Source: HGM12587 sp045128635
Lineage (GTDB): Bacteria > Bacillota > Clostridia > Lachnospirales > Lachnospiraceae
Assembly: GCA_045128635.1 (NCBI GenBank)
Contig: JBGVRS010000055.1
Span: forward strand, 1 to 38,714
Length of the DNA: 38,714 nt
Direction of reading: 5' to 3'
Part shown: piece by piece, positions 1 to 7,220 of the stretch
How the letters are laid out: each line of letters starts with the position of its first letter
Numbering within the stretch: position 1 is the first letter of the stretch
The notes under the pieces: model-generated
Told to the model about the DNA's origin: nothing
The model's database searches: none
What the model saw: only the letters and a program-made list of their open reading frames with translations
Translations under genes and position numbers: made by a program

Positions 1-110
1 AGTATCAGAATAACTCCTTTCTTGGGTATGAGTAATGGTTTTTAGCAACTCTATTATACCATATCCAGTGAGGAGTTATTTTATTTTATAATAAGAAAAA
101 GCCCGATTTT
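1..110. other. Non-coding left edge with inverted repeats
   Basis: No gene is seen here. AATAACTCC at 9-17 is matched by GGAGTTATT at 72-80, a perfect 9-bp inverted repeat with a long spacer and a T-rich stretch after it. A short GCCCG/CGGGT hairpin with trailing T residues lies at about 103-121. Either could end transcription of a gene outside the window. On the minus strand an AAAGGAG run at 14-20 could be a ribosome site for a gene leaving the window, but no start codon is visible. Confidence 0.3.
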
Positions 111-121
111 ATGCGGGTTTT

Positions 122-138
122 GGCGTTTCGCAAACGCC
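122..138 (+). promoter_or_regulatory. Perfect hairpin in MNT gene leader
   Basis: GGCGTTT, a 3-nt CGC loop and AAACGCC form a perfect 7-bp hairpin 23 bases ahead of the AGGAGG site of the nucleotidyltransferase gene. It has no T-tail, so it is not an obvious terminator. A role as an operator or RNA-stability element for the MNT/HEPN pair is inference. Confidence 0.3.
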
Positions 139-173
139 TAAATACAAATATAATAGAAGAAGGAGGTGCTGAT

Positions 174-515
174 ATGCCACAGACAATGCAGAGTTTGATC
201 AAACGTTATGTGTCAGAGATTCATAAGATTTACGGTTCTCATGTTAAGCAGATTATCTTGTATGGCTCCTATGCTAGAGGCGATTACACAGCAGATTCTG
301 ATGTGGACATTATGATTCTATTAGATATATCTGATATAGCAATCAAGGATTATCGGCATCAGCTTTCTGATATGACTTATGATTTTAACCTGGATCATGA
401 TATGGATATCAAGCCAATTGCTAAAAATGAAGAGCACTTTTTGAAGTGGATTGATAACTATCCGTTTTATGCAAACATTCAAAAAGAAGGAGTATCTTTG
501 TATGGAGCAGCCTAA
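174..515 (+). CDS. MNT-type nucleotidyltransferase (MntA-like antitoxin)
   Basis: This 113-aa minimal nucleotidyltransferase carries the family signature G31-S32, ten residues, then D43-x-D45, the Pol-beta-fold metal-binding pattern. In characterised MntA-HepT pairs such proteins add AMP to the partner HEPN toxin and silence it. The start is set by AGGAGG at 161-166, seven bases before ATG 174; an earlier in-frame ATG at 111 lies in hairpin sequence and lacks a ribosome site. The gene overlaps the next one (HEPN) by 14 bases, so the two are probably translated together. Family assignment is strong. The antitoxin role is inferred from family and neighbour; a house-keeping nucleotidyltransferase is less likely. 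Confidence 0.85.
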   Translation: MPQTMQSLIKRYVSEIHKIYGSHVKQIILYGSYARGDYTADSDVDIMILLDISDIAIKDYRHQLSDMTYDFNLDHDMDIKPIAKNEEHFLKWIDNYPFYANIQKEGVSLYGAA

Positions 516-912
516 AGATATTGGAACGAAAACTGATTTATATAAATACCGCTTAGAGTCATCCAAAGAAGCATTAGAATCAGCAAAGATATTGATGAAT
601 GCCAATTCTTATAAAGCAGCAAATAACAGAGCATATTATGCTATTTTTCATGCAATCAATGCGGTGCATGCATTAAATGGAGTAGCATATAAAAGACATA
701 AAGATGCATTGGCGAATTTCAATAAAGACTATGTGAAAACAGAAATTTTTCCACGTGCATTAGGTCGCAAGATTGGTATGGCTGAGGATATTCGCCATGC
801 CAGCGATTATGATGATTTCTATATTGCTGTAAAAAGTGAAGTGGAAGAAATGGTGGCTGCAGCAGAAGAATTAATTCAGGCAGTGGAGAACTATTTCGAG
901 ACACAGAAATAG
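502..912 (+). CDS. HEPN domain protein (HepT-like toxin partner)
   Basis: A 136-aa all-helical protein of the HEPN family (PF05168-like), encoded directly after and overlapping the MNT gene. R43 and H50 give an R-x6-H motif in RAYYAIFHA, the putative RNase centre, followed by a conserved-looking RHASDYDDFY segment near residue 95. The start ATG 502 follows AAAGAAGGAG at about 483-492; upstream in-frame ATGs lie inside the MNT gene. In related pairs the HEPN protein is a toxic RNase neutralised by AMPylation. The spacing differs from the R-x4-H-x-Y motif of canonical HepT, so whether the same tyrosine-modification chemistry applies is unknown. It could also be a non-toxic accessory nucleotide-binding subunit. 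Confidence 0.82.
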   Translation: MEQPKDIGTKTDLYKYRLESSKEALESAKILMNANSYKAANNRAYYAIFHAINAVHALNGVAYKRHKDALANFNKDYVKTEIFPRALGRKIGMAEDIRHASDYDDFYIAVKSEVEEMVAAAEELIQAVENYFETQK

Positions 913-1084
913 TCAACGGTTGCACTTTGGTTGCAAAAACCACCCAAAAACAAAATAATTCGTAGAATTCAAAGAATTTCTATACAATATGTAGCACAAA
1001 ATAAAACACTGTGTTACAAAATATAGACTTCATTATAGAATTCGAGTAGGAGAAAACCTTCTACAATTATTATATGTATATAGC

Positions 1085-1117
1085 AAATGCCGCAGATTTT
1101 CTCTGCGGCATTTTTTA
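1085..1117 (+). terminator. Rho-independent terminator
   Basis: AAATGCCGCAGA (1085-1096) pairs perfectly with TCTGCGGCATTT (1102-1113) around a TTTTC loop, with six T residues at 1111-1116. It may end the MNT/HEPN transcript, although it is 170 bases past the HEPN stop, or belong to the decayed permease locus. Confidence 0.85.
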
Positions 1118-1142
1118 TAGCTCATAGCTCCATTTTTTATGA

Positions 1143-1301
1143 TTTCAAAGTAAGCGCTTTATAGGTTTACCACTAATTCCAGCAATCATTCTTTTTGTGG
1201 CGGTTATTGGATTCGTGGGACTGGCTTACTATTTAGGGGGTAAAAAGATTTGTAATATGGATCTTGTTGATGTGATTAAAGACGATACACTTTGGATGTG
1301 A
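1143..1301 (+). pseudogene. C-terminal remnant of FtsX-like ABC permease
   Basis: An open stretch of 52 codons ending at TGA 1299-1301 has no start codon or ribosome site. It encodes a hydrophobic helix (IPAIILFVAVIGFVGLAYY) followed by GGKKICNMDLVDVIKDDTLW. This is the way MacB/FtsX-type ABC permeases of Clostridia end, with the last transmembrane helix and a short D/E-rich tail. The rest of the gene is missing; upstream is a stop at 1140 and then a terminator. It is read as the leftover of a deletion or of replacement by the adjacent defence genes. Identification rests on recall of family tails, not on alignment. Confidence 0.6.
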
Positions 1302-1364
1302 TTTTTAAATAAATTTAATGTAAAATAAAAAATATATTGAATCGAATGTATGTACTGTTTTTTG

Positions 1365-1393
1365 TTGAACGAAAAGAGTGAATGAAGTATAAT
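1365..1393 (+). promoter_or_regulatory. Promoter of Abi gene
   Basis: TTGAAC (1365-1370), a 17-base spacer and TATAAT (1388-1393) form a near-consensus sigma-A promoter. A perfect 12-bp palindrome TATAAGCTTATA (1398-1409) sits at the expected transcription start and could be an operator or start-site hairpin. The leader to the ATG would be about 48 bases. Confidence 0.75.
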
Positions 1394-1447
1394 AATTTAT
1401 AAGCTTATAGTGTAATCGTGAAAAAAGGATTAGGAAAGGAACTGTAT

Positions 1448-2416
1448 ATGAATCCTACAGATAAAGCGAAAACGATAAATGGACTAATGATTCATCTTAG
1501 AGATGATTGTGGCATCAATATTAAGGGGAGCAAAGAAAAGCTGCAATTGACTCAGTACGGCTATTATCATGGATATAAGGGATATCGTTTTATCAAAAAA
1601 AGACAAAATACTATACCATATACAAATTTTTCAGAAATTATCGCTGTTATCAATTACGATAATGCTTTGAAAAAATTGGTATACCCTGCACTGATGTTTA
1701 TAGAGATGGCTGTGAAAAACTTTACATTAGAGCAGATTGTTCCAGGGATGAAAGATACGTCTATTGATAATATATATAAGACAAAAATGAATGATGAATT
1801 GTCTAATAGCAAACTTCGATTAAAACGTTTGCGTTTAAAGGATAGCGTTCATTCAATGCTTTCTAATAGCTATAAGCATGAAAACTCAATGGTTTCTCAT
1901 TTCTATAATCGTGGAGAAGAAGTCCCTATTTGGGGGATTTTTGAAATAATGATGCTTGGGGATTTTGCAGAATTTTTGCAATGCCTGAATAAAGGTGAAA
2001 GAGAAAAAATTAGCAAAACCTTGGGTATGAAAGTTAGTTACGATACGAACTACCAATTAGTTGCTAATGCGTTGTTTACGGTTAAATCCTTAAGAAATAC
2101 AACTGCACACAATAATATTGCGTTTGATGCGAGGTTCAGTGATCGTAGCCCCAATAAAAATCTTGTAAAATGGGTAGAAAATGAAACAGGAATAACAAAT
2201 GTGAAATTTGATTATTTCTCTGACTATATTGCATTGATTATTTGCTTGTTAAAGCATGTTCAATATCCAAAGAAGATGCTTATAAAATTTTTAAAAGAGT
2301 ATGAGGAATGTATTAACGATCTATACCAGGAATTGCCATTACCAATATATAATAAAATTGTTGCTACGGGTATTAAGGGAAAATTACAAAAGTTAAATGC
2401 ATATATAAAAAACTAG
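1448..2416 (+). CDS. Abi_2 family (AbiD/AbiF-like) HEPN abortive-infection protein
   Basis: A 322-aa protein matching the Abi_2 layout: an N-terminal GYYHGYKGYRF segment (residues 38-48), a helical core with FSEIIAVINYDNALKKL (61-77), the PIWGIFEIMMLGDF block (160-172) and the HEPN RNase motif R216-N-x3-H221 in LRNTTAHNN. Family members are phage-triggered or RNA-controlled RNases that arrest the cell. The start is ATG 1448, seven bases after AGGAAAGGA; a GTG at 1418 is in frame but has no site. The gene has its own promoter and is followed at once by a candidate structured RNA. Some AbiF-type proteins are known to work with an adjacent non-coding RNA as RNA antitoxin, so that pairing is plausible here. 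Phage resistance itself is inference. Confidence 0.85.
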   Translation: MNPTDKAKTINGLMIHLRDDCGINIKGSKEKLQLTQYGYYHGYKGYRFIKKRQNTIPYTNFSEIIAVINYDNALKKLVYPALMFIEMAVKNFTLEQIVPGMKDTSIDNIYKTKMNDELSNSKLRLKRLRLKDSVHSMLSNSYKHENSMVSHFYNRGEEVPIWGIFEIMMLGDFAEFLQCLNKGEREKISKTLGMKVSYDTNYQLVANALFTVKSLRNTTAHNNIAFDARFSDRSPNKNLVKWVENETGITNVKFDYFSDYIALIICLLKHVQYPKKMLIKFLKEYEECINDLYQELPLPIYNKIVATGIKGKLQKLNAYIKN

Positions 2417-2426
2417 GCGCAATGGG

Positions 2427-2455
2427 TTGCATAATTTGAACTGATAGAGTATATT
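2427..2455 (+). promoter_or_regulatory. Promoter of candidate ncRNA
   Basis: TTGCAT (2427-2432), a 17-base spacer and TATATT (2450-2455) begin 11 bases after the Abi stop codon. Expected start of transcription is near 2462. The promoter points at the structured region and not at a close coding start, which argues for an independent RNA. Confidence 0.65.
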
Positions 2456-2461
2456 ATATAT

Positions 2462-2592
2462 AAGGATTGAGGCGTATGTTTTCGGACTGCGCTGAGGCGA
2501 GGCGGATAGATTCTGACCTCGTCATTTACATTTATGGAGATATCGAACAAAATCTCACCAACCCGGAAAGTCAAAACCTTTCCGGGTTTTCT
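2462..2592 (+). ncRNA. Candidate Abi-associated structured RNA
   Basis: About 130 nt lie between a sigma-A-like promoter and a strong terminator, with no convincing coding sequence. By eye it can fold into four hairpins: 2472-2476 with 2488-2492 (GCGTA/TGCGC), 2497-2502 with 2517-2522 (GCGAGG/CCTCGT), 2537-2541 with 2552-2556 (GAGAT/ATCTC) and the terminator 2560-2588. The motif TGAGGCG occurs twice (2468-2474 and 2493-2499), and GAGGCG once more at 2499-2504 with one base changed. It is GC-richer than the flanks, as structured RNAs in AT-rich genomes usually are. Position beside an AbiF-like gene suggests the abiF RNA class. A leader or attenuator for cysteine synthase is the main alternative. 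Confidence 0.55.
2560..2592 (+). terminator. Terminator of Abi/ncRNA unit
   Basis: AACCCGGAAAG (2560-2570) pairs with CTTTCCGGGTT (2578-2588) around a 7-base loop, ending in TTTT. The 11-bp perfect stem makes this a strong intrinsic terminator. Confidence 0.85.
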
Positions 2593-2672
2593 ACATTTTC
2601 CCCTTTTATCCCTTTTCAAAATATGTTATATTTGTTTGTAATTGTAATATTATGGGAACAGAGGGAAATAAT

Positions 2673-3599
2673 ATGATTTGCAACACAATACTTGATGCGG
2701 TGGGCAATACACCAATCATTAAATTAAATAGAATTACTGACGCAGACAGTGCTGATATCCTGGTTAAATTTGAGGGATTAAACGTAGGCGGTTCCATCAA
2801 GACTCGTACTGCGTTCAATATGATTCTGGATGCAGAAAAAAGAGGCGTTTTAAAATCGGATTCTATCATCGTAGAACCAACAAGTGGTAATCAGGGAATT
2901 GGTCTTGCACTGGTAGGAGCAGTCAGAGGCTACGCAGTAAAGATTATCATGCCGGATTCCGTAAGTGAAGAACGCCGAAAATTAGTAGAACATTACGGTG
3001 CAGAGGTGATTCTCGTACATGACCATGGAAATATTGGTGATTGCATCGAAGAATGTATCAAACTGGCACTTCAGATGAAAGAGGAAGACTCCAAGGTGTT
3101 TGTTCCTCAGCAGTTTGAAAATCCTGCAAACCCTGAAATTCAGAGAAATGGTACAGGAGAAGAAATCATTCGACAGGTAAACGGTCCGATTCATGGTTTT
3201 TGTTCAGGCATTGGTACTGGCGGAACCATCACCGGAATTGGGGAAACATTAAAGAAATATAATCCTGATATGACAATCTGGGCAGTAGAACCGGAAAATG
3301 CAGCAATTTTATCCGGCGGTTCCATCGGAACTCATGTACAGATGGGCATTGGCGATGGTGTGATCCCGGAAATTTTAAATCAGGACATTTATGATGATGT
3401 ATGTATCATCAAGGATGAGGAGGCCATTCGCATTTCCAAAGAATTAGCTTCGAAGGAAGGCATTATGTGCGGAATCAGCAGTGGTACAAATGTGGCTGCG
3501 GCATTAAAATTAGCAAAAAAACTTGGCAAAGGAAAAACGGTGGTAACTGTGTTGCCAGACACAGCAGAAAGATATTTCTCAACACCGTTGTTTGAATAA
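2673..3599 (+). CDS. cysK: Cysteine synthase family protein (O-acetylserine sulfhydrylase)
   Basis: A 308-aa fold-type II PLP enzyme. K43 in GGSIKTR is the expected PLP lysine, PTSGNQG (69-75) is the substrate-binding loop, GIGTGGTITG around 180 holds the phosphate, and SSGTNVAAA near 274 is the C-terminal PLP site. The family joins O-acetylserine and sulfide to give cysteine. The loop reads SGNQG rather than the commoner SGNTG, which occurs in family variants, so the acceptor or donor could differ. ATG 2673 is preceded by GAGGG at good spacing; the in-frame ATG at 2652 has no site. The carboxypeptidase gene starts five bases after the stop, so the two are likely co-transcribed. Confidence 0.85.
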   Translation: MICNTILDAVGNTPIIKLNRITDADSADILVKFEGLNVGGSIKTRTAFNMILDAEKRGVLKSDSIIVEPTSGNQGIGLALVGAVRGYAVKIIMPDSVSEERRKLVEHYGAEVILVHDHGNIGDCIEECIKLALQMKEEDSKVFVPQQFENPANPEIQRNGTGEEIIRQVNGPIHGFCSGIGTGGTITGIGETLKKYNPDMTIWAVEPENAAILSGGSIGTHVQMGIGDGVIPEILNQDIYDDVCIIKDEEAIRISKELASKEGIMCGISSGTNVAAALKLAKKLGKGKTVVTVLPDTAERYFSTPLFE

Positions 3600-3604
3600 A
3601 ATTT

Positions 3605-4744
3605 ATGGAACCATATTTTGATAATTTAGATGATGAGGCGGAATATCTTGCGCGTCGTGCCAGAAGAAAAAAACGCATGATTGAGCGCAAGCGCAGAAAA
3701 AGACGTCAATTCATAATAAAATGCGGTGCGTGTTTTAGCCTGTTTTTAATTGTTCTGGTTGCCTGCGTAGGGATTTTTGGAGGCAAAGTCAAAGCAGATA
3801 AAGCAGAAGAACAGGTGGCAGAAAATCCGGCAATCATTACCGAAGTGGCGGAAGAAAATACCCAGTCAGCACCGATAGAGTCGGAAGTGGAAACGGAACC
3901 GGTGGAAGAAACACAGGTTTATGAATTTGAATCTACTTCAGATACAAAAAATATTTACAGCGATAATGTAATCAGTTCTCATGCGATTTTGATCGATGAG
4001 AGTACAGATACTATCGTAGCTTCTAAGGGTGCGAAAGAGCGTATCAATCCGGCATCCATGACAAAGGTTTTGACTGTTCTGGTTGCAGCAGAACATATCA
4101 CGGAAGAACAGTTGGATGATACATTTACTATGACCATTGACATTACGGATTACTCTTATGTCAATGATTGCAGCAATGTGGGATTTTTAGTTGATGAGAA
4201 AGTGAAAGTCCGAGATTTGTTCTATGGAACCATCCTTCCGTCAGGCGGGGACGCGGCAGTAGGACTGGCAACTTATGTAGCAGGTTCTCACGAAGCATTT
4301 GTTGAGCTGATGAATGAAAAACTGGAAGAACTTGGATTGTCAGACACAGCGCATTTTACCAACTGTGTTGGATTATATGATACAAACCATTACTGTACAA
4401 TTTATGACATGGCAGTGATTATGAAGGCGGCAATTCAGAATGAGTTATGTCTGGAAGTACTGTCTGAAAAATGTTACACAACTGCATCATCTACAGAACA
4501 TCCGGAAGGTCTTACCATTTCTAACTGGTTCCTTCGAAGAATCGAAGATAAGGAAACCGGCGGAGAAGTCGTGGGAGCTAAAACCGGTTACGTAGTAGAA
4601 TCGGGAAGCTGTGCAGTCAGCTACAGCGTTGCAGATGATGGAACACCATATATCTGTGCCACAGCCGGATCTACAAGCAGTTGGAGATGCATTTATGACC
4701 ATGTAGAGATTTATACAAACTATGTACCGGATGGAAATGCATAG
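3605..4744 (+). CDS. D-alanyl-D-alanine carboxypeptidase, S11 family (DacA-like)
   Basis: A 379-aa penicillin-binding-type peptidase that would trim the last D-Ala from peptidoglycan stem peptides outside the membrane. The very basic N-terminus (residues 18-35, mostly R and K) precedes one membrane helix at about 37-59, then an acidic, glutamate-rich linker (65-110) and the catalytic domain. S151-M-T-K154 is the SxxK nucleophile motif and K326-T-G328 the third motif. The second motif, normally SxN, reads S213-G-G215, so the asparagine is absent. Topology is a single N-terminal anchor instead of the usual cleaved signal plus C-terminal amphipathic helix. No clear ribosome site precedes ATG 3605, which fits coupling to the preceding gene. 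Confidence 0.85.
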   Translation: MEPYFDNLDDEAEYLARRARRKKRMIERKRRKRRQFIIKCGACFSLFLIVLVACVGIFGGKVKADKAEEQVAENPAIITEVAEENTQSAPIESEVETEPVEETQVYEFESTSDTKNIYSDNVISSHAILIDESTDTIVASKGAKERINPASMTKVLTVLVAAEHITEEQLDDTFTMTIDITDYSYVNDCSNVGFLVDEKVKVRDLFYGTILPSGGDAAVGLATYVAGSHEAFVELMNEKLEELGLSDTAHFTNCVGLYDTNHYCTIYDMAVIMKAAIQNELCLEVLSEKCYTTASSTEHPEGLTISNWFLRRIEDKETGGEVVGAKTGYVVESGSCAVSYSVADDGTPYICATAGSTSSWRCIYDHVEIYTNYVPDGNA

Positions 4745-4760
4745 GAAATCGGAGAAAATC

Positions 4761-5576
4761 ATGAAAGTATTTGAATATATTCCGGAAGGAATGAAAGATT
4801 GCAAGGTGCGTGCATGGCTGCATTCGTATGAGGGAAGCGAGATTGCAAAACGTATACGTCCGGCAGTAGTGATCTGCCCCGGCGGTGCCTATCGCATGGT
4901 TAGCGAGCGAGAAGCAGAGCCGGTAGCAAAGCTGTTTTTTGCAGCGGGATATCATACCTTTATTTTGAATTATTCTGTGCTTGAAAAAGCGAAGGATTTT
5001 CAGCCGTTATGCCAGTTGGCAGCTGCGGTTGCTGATATCCGAAAAAATGCGGAAGAATGGTCTGTTGACTGTGAAAAAATTGCAGTATGTGGTTTTTCGG
5101 CAGGCGGACATCTGGCAGCATCTCTGGGGACCTTGTTTAATGAGGAAAAATTTTTAAAGGTATTTGGAAGAACGGATAATATTCGTCCGGATGCCATGAT
5201 TTTAGGTTATCCGGTCATTACTTCAGATGAATATACACATGTAGAATCTCTTGAAAATGTGAGCGGAAGCAAAAAAGGAAGTGATGCATATTTCTGGTTT
5301 GGACTTGACCAGCATGTAGATGCGTACACACCGCCAACATTTATGTGGCATACTGCAGAAGATGCGACCGTTCCGGTGGAGAACAGTTTGAAAATGTCGG
5401 CAGCATTGTCAGCAGCAGGAATTCCATTTGAATTGCATGTTCTTCCAAAAGGTGCCCATGGAATGTCTGTATGCACCAAAGAGGTTGGAGAAAATACGAA
5501 AACAAGTATTTATAATGCAAGATGGACGAAATGGTGCATTGAGTGGCTGAATGCTCAGTTTGAGTGGGAAAGCTAA
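4761..5576 (+). CDS. Alpha/beta hydrolase, BD-FAE/acetyl-esterase type
   Basis: A 271-aa hydrolase of the esterase/lipase class related to acetyl-xylan and feruloyl esterases. CPGGAY (39-44) forms the oxyanion loop, S113 in GFSAGG is the nucleophile, D201 in HTAEDATVP and H233 in GAHG complete the triad. There is no signal peptide, so it acts in the cytoplasm, probably removing acetyl or similar esters from imported sugars. Start ATG 4761 follows CGGAGAA at 4749-4755; upstream in-frame ATGs lie in the carboxypeptidase gene. It begins 16 bases after that gene and probably shares its transcript. The exact substrate cannot be read from sequence. Confidence 0.82.
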   Translation: MKVFEYIPEGMKDCKVRAWLHSYEGSEIAKRIRPAVVICPGGAYRMVSEREAEPVAKLFFAAGYHTFILNYSVLEKAKDFQPLCQLAAAVADIRKNAEEWSVDCEKIAVCGFSAGGHLAASLGTLFNEEKFLKVFGRTDNIRPDAMILGYPVITSDEYTHVESLENVSGSKKGSDAYFWFGLDQHVDAYTPPTFMWHTAEDATVPVENSLKMSAALSAAGIPFELHVLPKGAHGMSVCTKEVGENTKTSIYNARWTKWCIEWLNAQFEWES

Positions 5577-5641
5577 ATTACATAATTTGATTAAAACTGC
5601 ACATACTAGCTACAAATTTTGTGGATTGGAGCAGATGTGCA

Positions 5642-6793
5642 ATGCTGATCATAAACGGAAAAATTCTTACAATGGAAGAAAAACCGATAGATAACGGTTT
5701 TGTCCGAATAAAGAAAAATCTGATTGAAGAAACAGGGGAAATGTCAGCCCTGAAAAATACAAAAAACGAAAAAATATTAGATGTACATGGAGCCTGGGTG
5801 ATGCCCGGGCTCATTGAATCTCATGCCCACATTGGGATTACGGAAGAAAAATGGGGGGTAATCGGAGACGATAGTAATGAGCAGACGAATCCTTCCACAG
5901 CCACGTTGCGGGCAATCGATGGTATTAACCCTATGGACCCTGCATTTCATGATGCCATTGAAGCCGGAATTACTTCCGTGATGGCAGGCCCTGGGAGTGC
6001 CAATGTGATTGGAGGTCAGTTTGTGTTTATGAAGACCCAGGGGCGTTGTATCGACAATATGATCGTAAAATTCCCGGCTGCTTTGAAGGTCGCATTTGGA
6101 GAAAACCCGAAAACCACTTACGGAGATCAAAATGTTTATCCGTCTACACGAATGGGAATTGCTGCAATGCTTCGAAATACACTGCATCAGGCGGTGCAGT
6201 ATAAAAAAGATAAAGAAAGTGGGAATATCACGGCAGAAAATTTTGAGATGGAGCCATGGATTCCGGTGCTAAACAAAGAAATTCCACTGAAGGCTCATGC
6301 ACACAGGGCAGATGATATTTTAACCGTCATTCGAATCGCCAGGGAATTTGATGTAGACATTACCATTGATCATGGAACTGAAAGTCATCTGATTGTGGAT
6401 GAAATTAAGAAATCAGGGTTTCCGGTAATTGCAGGGACTGATTTAACCTCCCGATCGAAACTGGAGGTTCAATATATGGATTTTAAAACCAGTGGGATTT
6501 TACAGAAGGCAGGGATTTTATTTTCGATCACAACGGATCACCCGGTGGCGCTGATACAGTATTTGCCGCTTTGTGCCGGGTTAGCAGTCAAGCATGGACT
6601 ACCTATGGAGGAGGGGTTAAAAGCACTGACCATCTATCCGGCACGAATCTGCAGAGTAGATGACAAAGTTGGCAGCCTGAAAAAAGGAAAAGATGCAGAT
6701 ATTGCAATATTTTCCGGAAATCCCATGGAGATTTTTACAAAAACATTATATACTATCATTGATGGAGAAATTATTTACGACAGTCAGGGATAG
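5642..6793 (+). CDS. Amidohydrolase family protein (imidazolonepropionase-like)
   Basis: A 383-aa metal-dependent hydrolase. The N-terminal beta-sandwich strand (MLIINGKILT) is followed by H61-A-H63 in the ESHAHIG metal motif. Further metal-ligand histidines are likely at 219-221 (KAHAHRADD) and 244-249 (DHGTESH), and D299 in TTDHP is the catalytic aspartate. The C-terminal KDADIAIFSGNP strand closes the small domain. This class cleaves cyclic amides or imides and deaminates bases; close kin are annotated imidazolonepropionase-like, but no hut genes are nearby, so the substrate is open. ATG 5642 is chosen with GGAG about 11 bases upstream; a GTG at 5621 is the alternative. The next gene begins 10 bases downstream. 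Confidence 0.82.
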   Translation: MLIINGKILTMEEKPIDNGFVRIKKNLIEETGEMSALKNTKNEKILDVHGAWVMPGLIESHAHIGITEEKWGVIGDDSNEQTNPSTATLRAIDGINPMDPAFHDAIEAGITSVMAGPGSANVIGGQFVFMKTQGRCIDNMIVKFPAALKVAFGENPKTTYGDQNVYPSTRMGIAAMLRNTLHQAVQYKKDKESGNITAENFEMEPWIPVLNKEIPLKAHAHRADDILTVIRIAREFDVDITIDHGTESHLIVDEIKKSGFPVIAGTDLTSRSKLEVQYMDFKTSGILQKAGILFSITTDHPVALIQYLPLCAGLAVKHGLPMEEGLKALTIYPARICRVDDKVGSLKKGKDADIAIFSGNPMEIFTKTLYTIIDGEIIYDSQG

Positions 6794-6803
6794 GGGGATA
6801 CGA

Positions 6804-7193
6804 ATGGATAGCAACATGGAAAAATTAATGGAAAAACAGATGAAGTGGCAAAAAATCACTGCCATTTTGCTGGCGATTTTAGTTGCAGCACTTTTATTTG
6901 CGGGACTCTATGTTGGGCAGGCGGTCAATGAGCTGACAGGTGCGCTGGAACAGGCACAGGTATTTCTGACAGAAGCCACAGAAAAACTGGACACATTGGA
7001 TGTGGAAGGTATTAATCAGACGTTTTCCGGAATTGATGAATTTGTAAATTCTTTGGATGGAATCGTTACAGAAGCGGGTGGAATGGTAGATACCATGAAT
7101 GACGTTACTGAAAAATTGGATGCTGCGTCCAAAGCATTTGATCCGATTATAGAATCACTGAACAATTTGAAAAGTAAATTAAGCTTTTTCTAA
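6804..7193 (+). CDS. Small membrane protein with coiled coil, unknown function
   Basis: A 129-aa protein I cannot assign to a named family. After a short polar start (MDSNMEKLMEKQMKWQK) there is one membrane helix at about residues 18-38 (ITAILLAILVAALLFAGLY). A long heptad-like outer segment follows, with repeated patterns of T/A-E-K-L-D and DGIV/VEGI resembling methyl-accepting or apolipoprotein-like helices. ATG 6804 follows AGGGGG at 6792-6797. It sits between the amidohydrolase and the HerA-like ATPase, 27 bases before the latter, so an operon with the ATPase is likely. A role anchoring or sensing for the ATPase is speculation. Confidence 0.7.
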   Translation: MDSNMEKLMEKQMKWQKITAILLAILVAALLFAGLYVGQAVNELTGALEQAQVFLTEATEKLDTLDVEGINQTFSGIDEFVNSLDGIVTEAGGMVDTMNDVTEKLDAASKAFDPIIESLNNLKSKLSFF

Positions 7194-7220
7194 ATAAAAA
7201 AATTAGGGGGAAAATAAATT

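Noticed and set aside
111..173. Longer N-terminus for the nucleotidyltransferase from ATG 111
   Set aside because: It runs through a GC hairpin, has no ribosome site and adds residues not typical for the family; ATG 174 has AGGAGG.
2467..2676. 69-aa frame across the candidate ncRNA
   Set aside because: No ribosome site, composition unlike a protein, and it runs through a promoter-bounded hairpin region and a terminator.
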